Positions 29,093 to 29,372 of a stretch of DNA of 29,372 nucleotides are shown here, piece by piece. A program made the position numbers and the translations under genes. The stretch spans positions 1 to 29,372 of the forward strand of contig CALSCQ010002590.1 of assembly GCA_943704525.1 (NCBI GenBank), given 5' to 3'. A model generated the notes under the pieces. It did no database searches and was not told where the DNA came from. It saw only the letters and a program-made list of their open reading frames with translations. Positions within the stretch are counted from its first letter, which is position 1; every line of letters starts with the position of its first letter. This DNA comes from Pigoraptor vietnamica (lineage: Eukaryota > Opisthokonta > Filasterea).

Positions 29093-29372
29093 CGGCAGTG
29101 CGATCAGGGCACGATGCCCCTCACTCGCACGCTGCCGCTCTCTCCGTCTCCTTCGCGCGCGTCGAGAGAGACGTGCCCGGAGGGTTTCCGTTGTGAATAT
29201 GCCGTTTGTAAATCAAAATTCCAATTTCTGCATAGTAACCGCGCAGCCATGGGGCCTTACCGACCAAGGGTCTTTACAGCAAGTGCCCTGATCCATCCAT
29301 CCGAGTGGACGTCTTGCTATGCTATTCTAACCCACTACTTTACTCGGGACGCAAAAAAAAAAAAAAGCCCAC
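29093..29372 (-). promoter_or_regulatory. 5' flank of the fusion gene
   Basis: Sequence upstream of the ATG at 29092 on the minus strand. About 100 bp are GC-rich, then the base composition turns AT-rich from about 29190. It contains an A14 run near the window edge. No specific promoter element is recognised. The open plus-strand frames that enter it are antisense shadows. Confidence 0.35.

Noticed and set aside
26666-29291. Several plus-strand frames of 240-440 residues opposite the first exon of the fusion gene
   Set aside because: The minus frame has an ATG, a myristoylation-type start, a coiled coil and the DUF4062 continuation; the plus frames have Arg/Pro/Ser-rich shadow composition.

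Overview
The window is nuclear DNA of a GC-rich, intron-rich unicellular eukaryote. The reasons are short phase-consistent introns in three genes, usually with GTGCGT-like donors and CAG acceptors, and three eukaryote-specific proteins: TRAPPC11, a kinesin motor and a GDSL esterase resembling IAH1. There are no bacterial operons or ribosome binding sites. TTAGGG-type telomere-like repeats occur inside one intron. I cannot assign the lineage beyond a protist-like eukaryote. All exon models were built by hand from reading frames, splice phases and family similarity; none was tested against transcripts.

Layout. (1) 96-143, minus: first exon of a GDSL/SGNH esterase that leaves the window. It diverges across about 0.4 kb from (2) 553-3858, plus, a ten-exon coiled-coil protein resembling GRIPAP1/GRASP-1. 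(3) 4874-11011, plus: an 18-exon TRAPPC11 gene (about 1185 residues), complete from start to stop. (4) 11696-18488, plus: three tandem, very similar, mostly intronless genes (A, B, C). Their products have an N-terminal block resembling HET/TIR-like domains. A carries a one-base insertion near its 3' end, B and C are intact, and C looks like a mosaic of A-like and B-like sequence. (5) 19144-29092, minus: one long gene. Splice phase and family motifs at the junction indicate a single polypeptide of about 2472 residues: a putatively N-myristoylated, coiled-coil and disordered N-terminus, then a DUF4062-like domain, a NACHT/STAND NTPase, a kinesin motor, and a coiled-coil tail with an unrecognised C-terminus.

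The centrepiece is region 5. I know of no described protein that joins a STAND (NLR-like) signalling ATPase to a kinesin motor. The 93-bp intron at the junction offers two other outcomes: an acceptor that ends the protein after four codons (NACHT-only product), and an in-frame ATG that could start a kinesin-only product. Next to it, facing tail to tail across about 650 bp, lies the HET-like tandem array. HET, TIR-like and STAND modules are all associated with self/non-self recognition and regulated cell death in other lineages. The neighbourhood may therefore be an innate-recognition cluster, which is inference only.

Other notable structure: two well-supported GC-AG introns in the fusion gene and a possible third in the coiled-coil gene; a 54-bp inverted dispersed repeat; a 41-bp element shared upstream of B and C; intron-confined TG/CA, poly-G/C, 70-bp and 45-bp repeats; and a 68-nt pure T tract.
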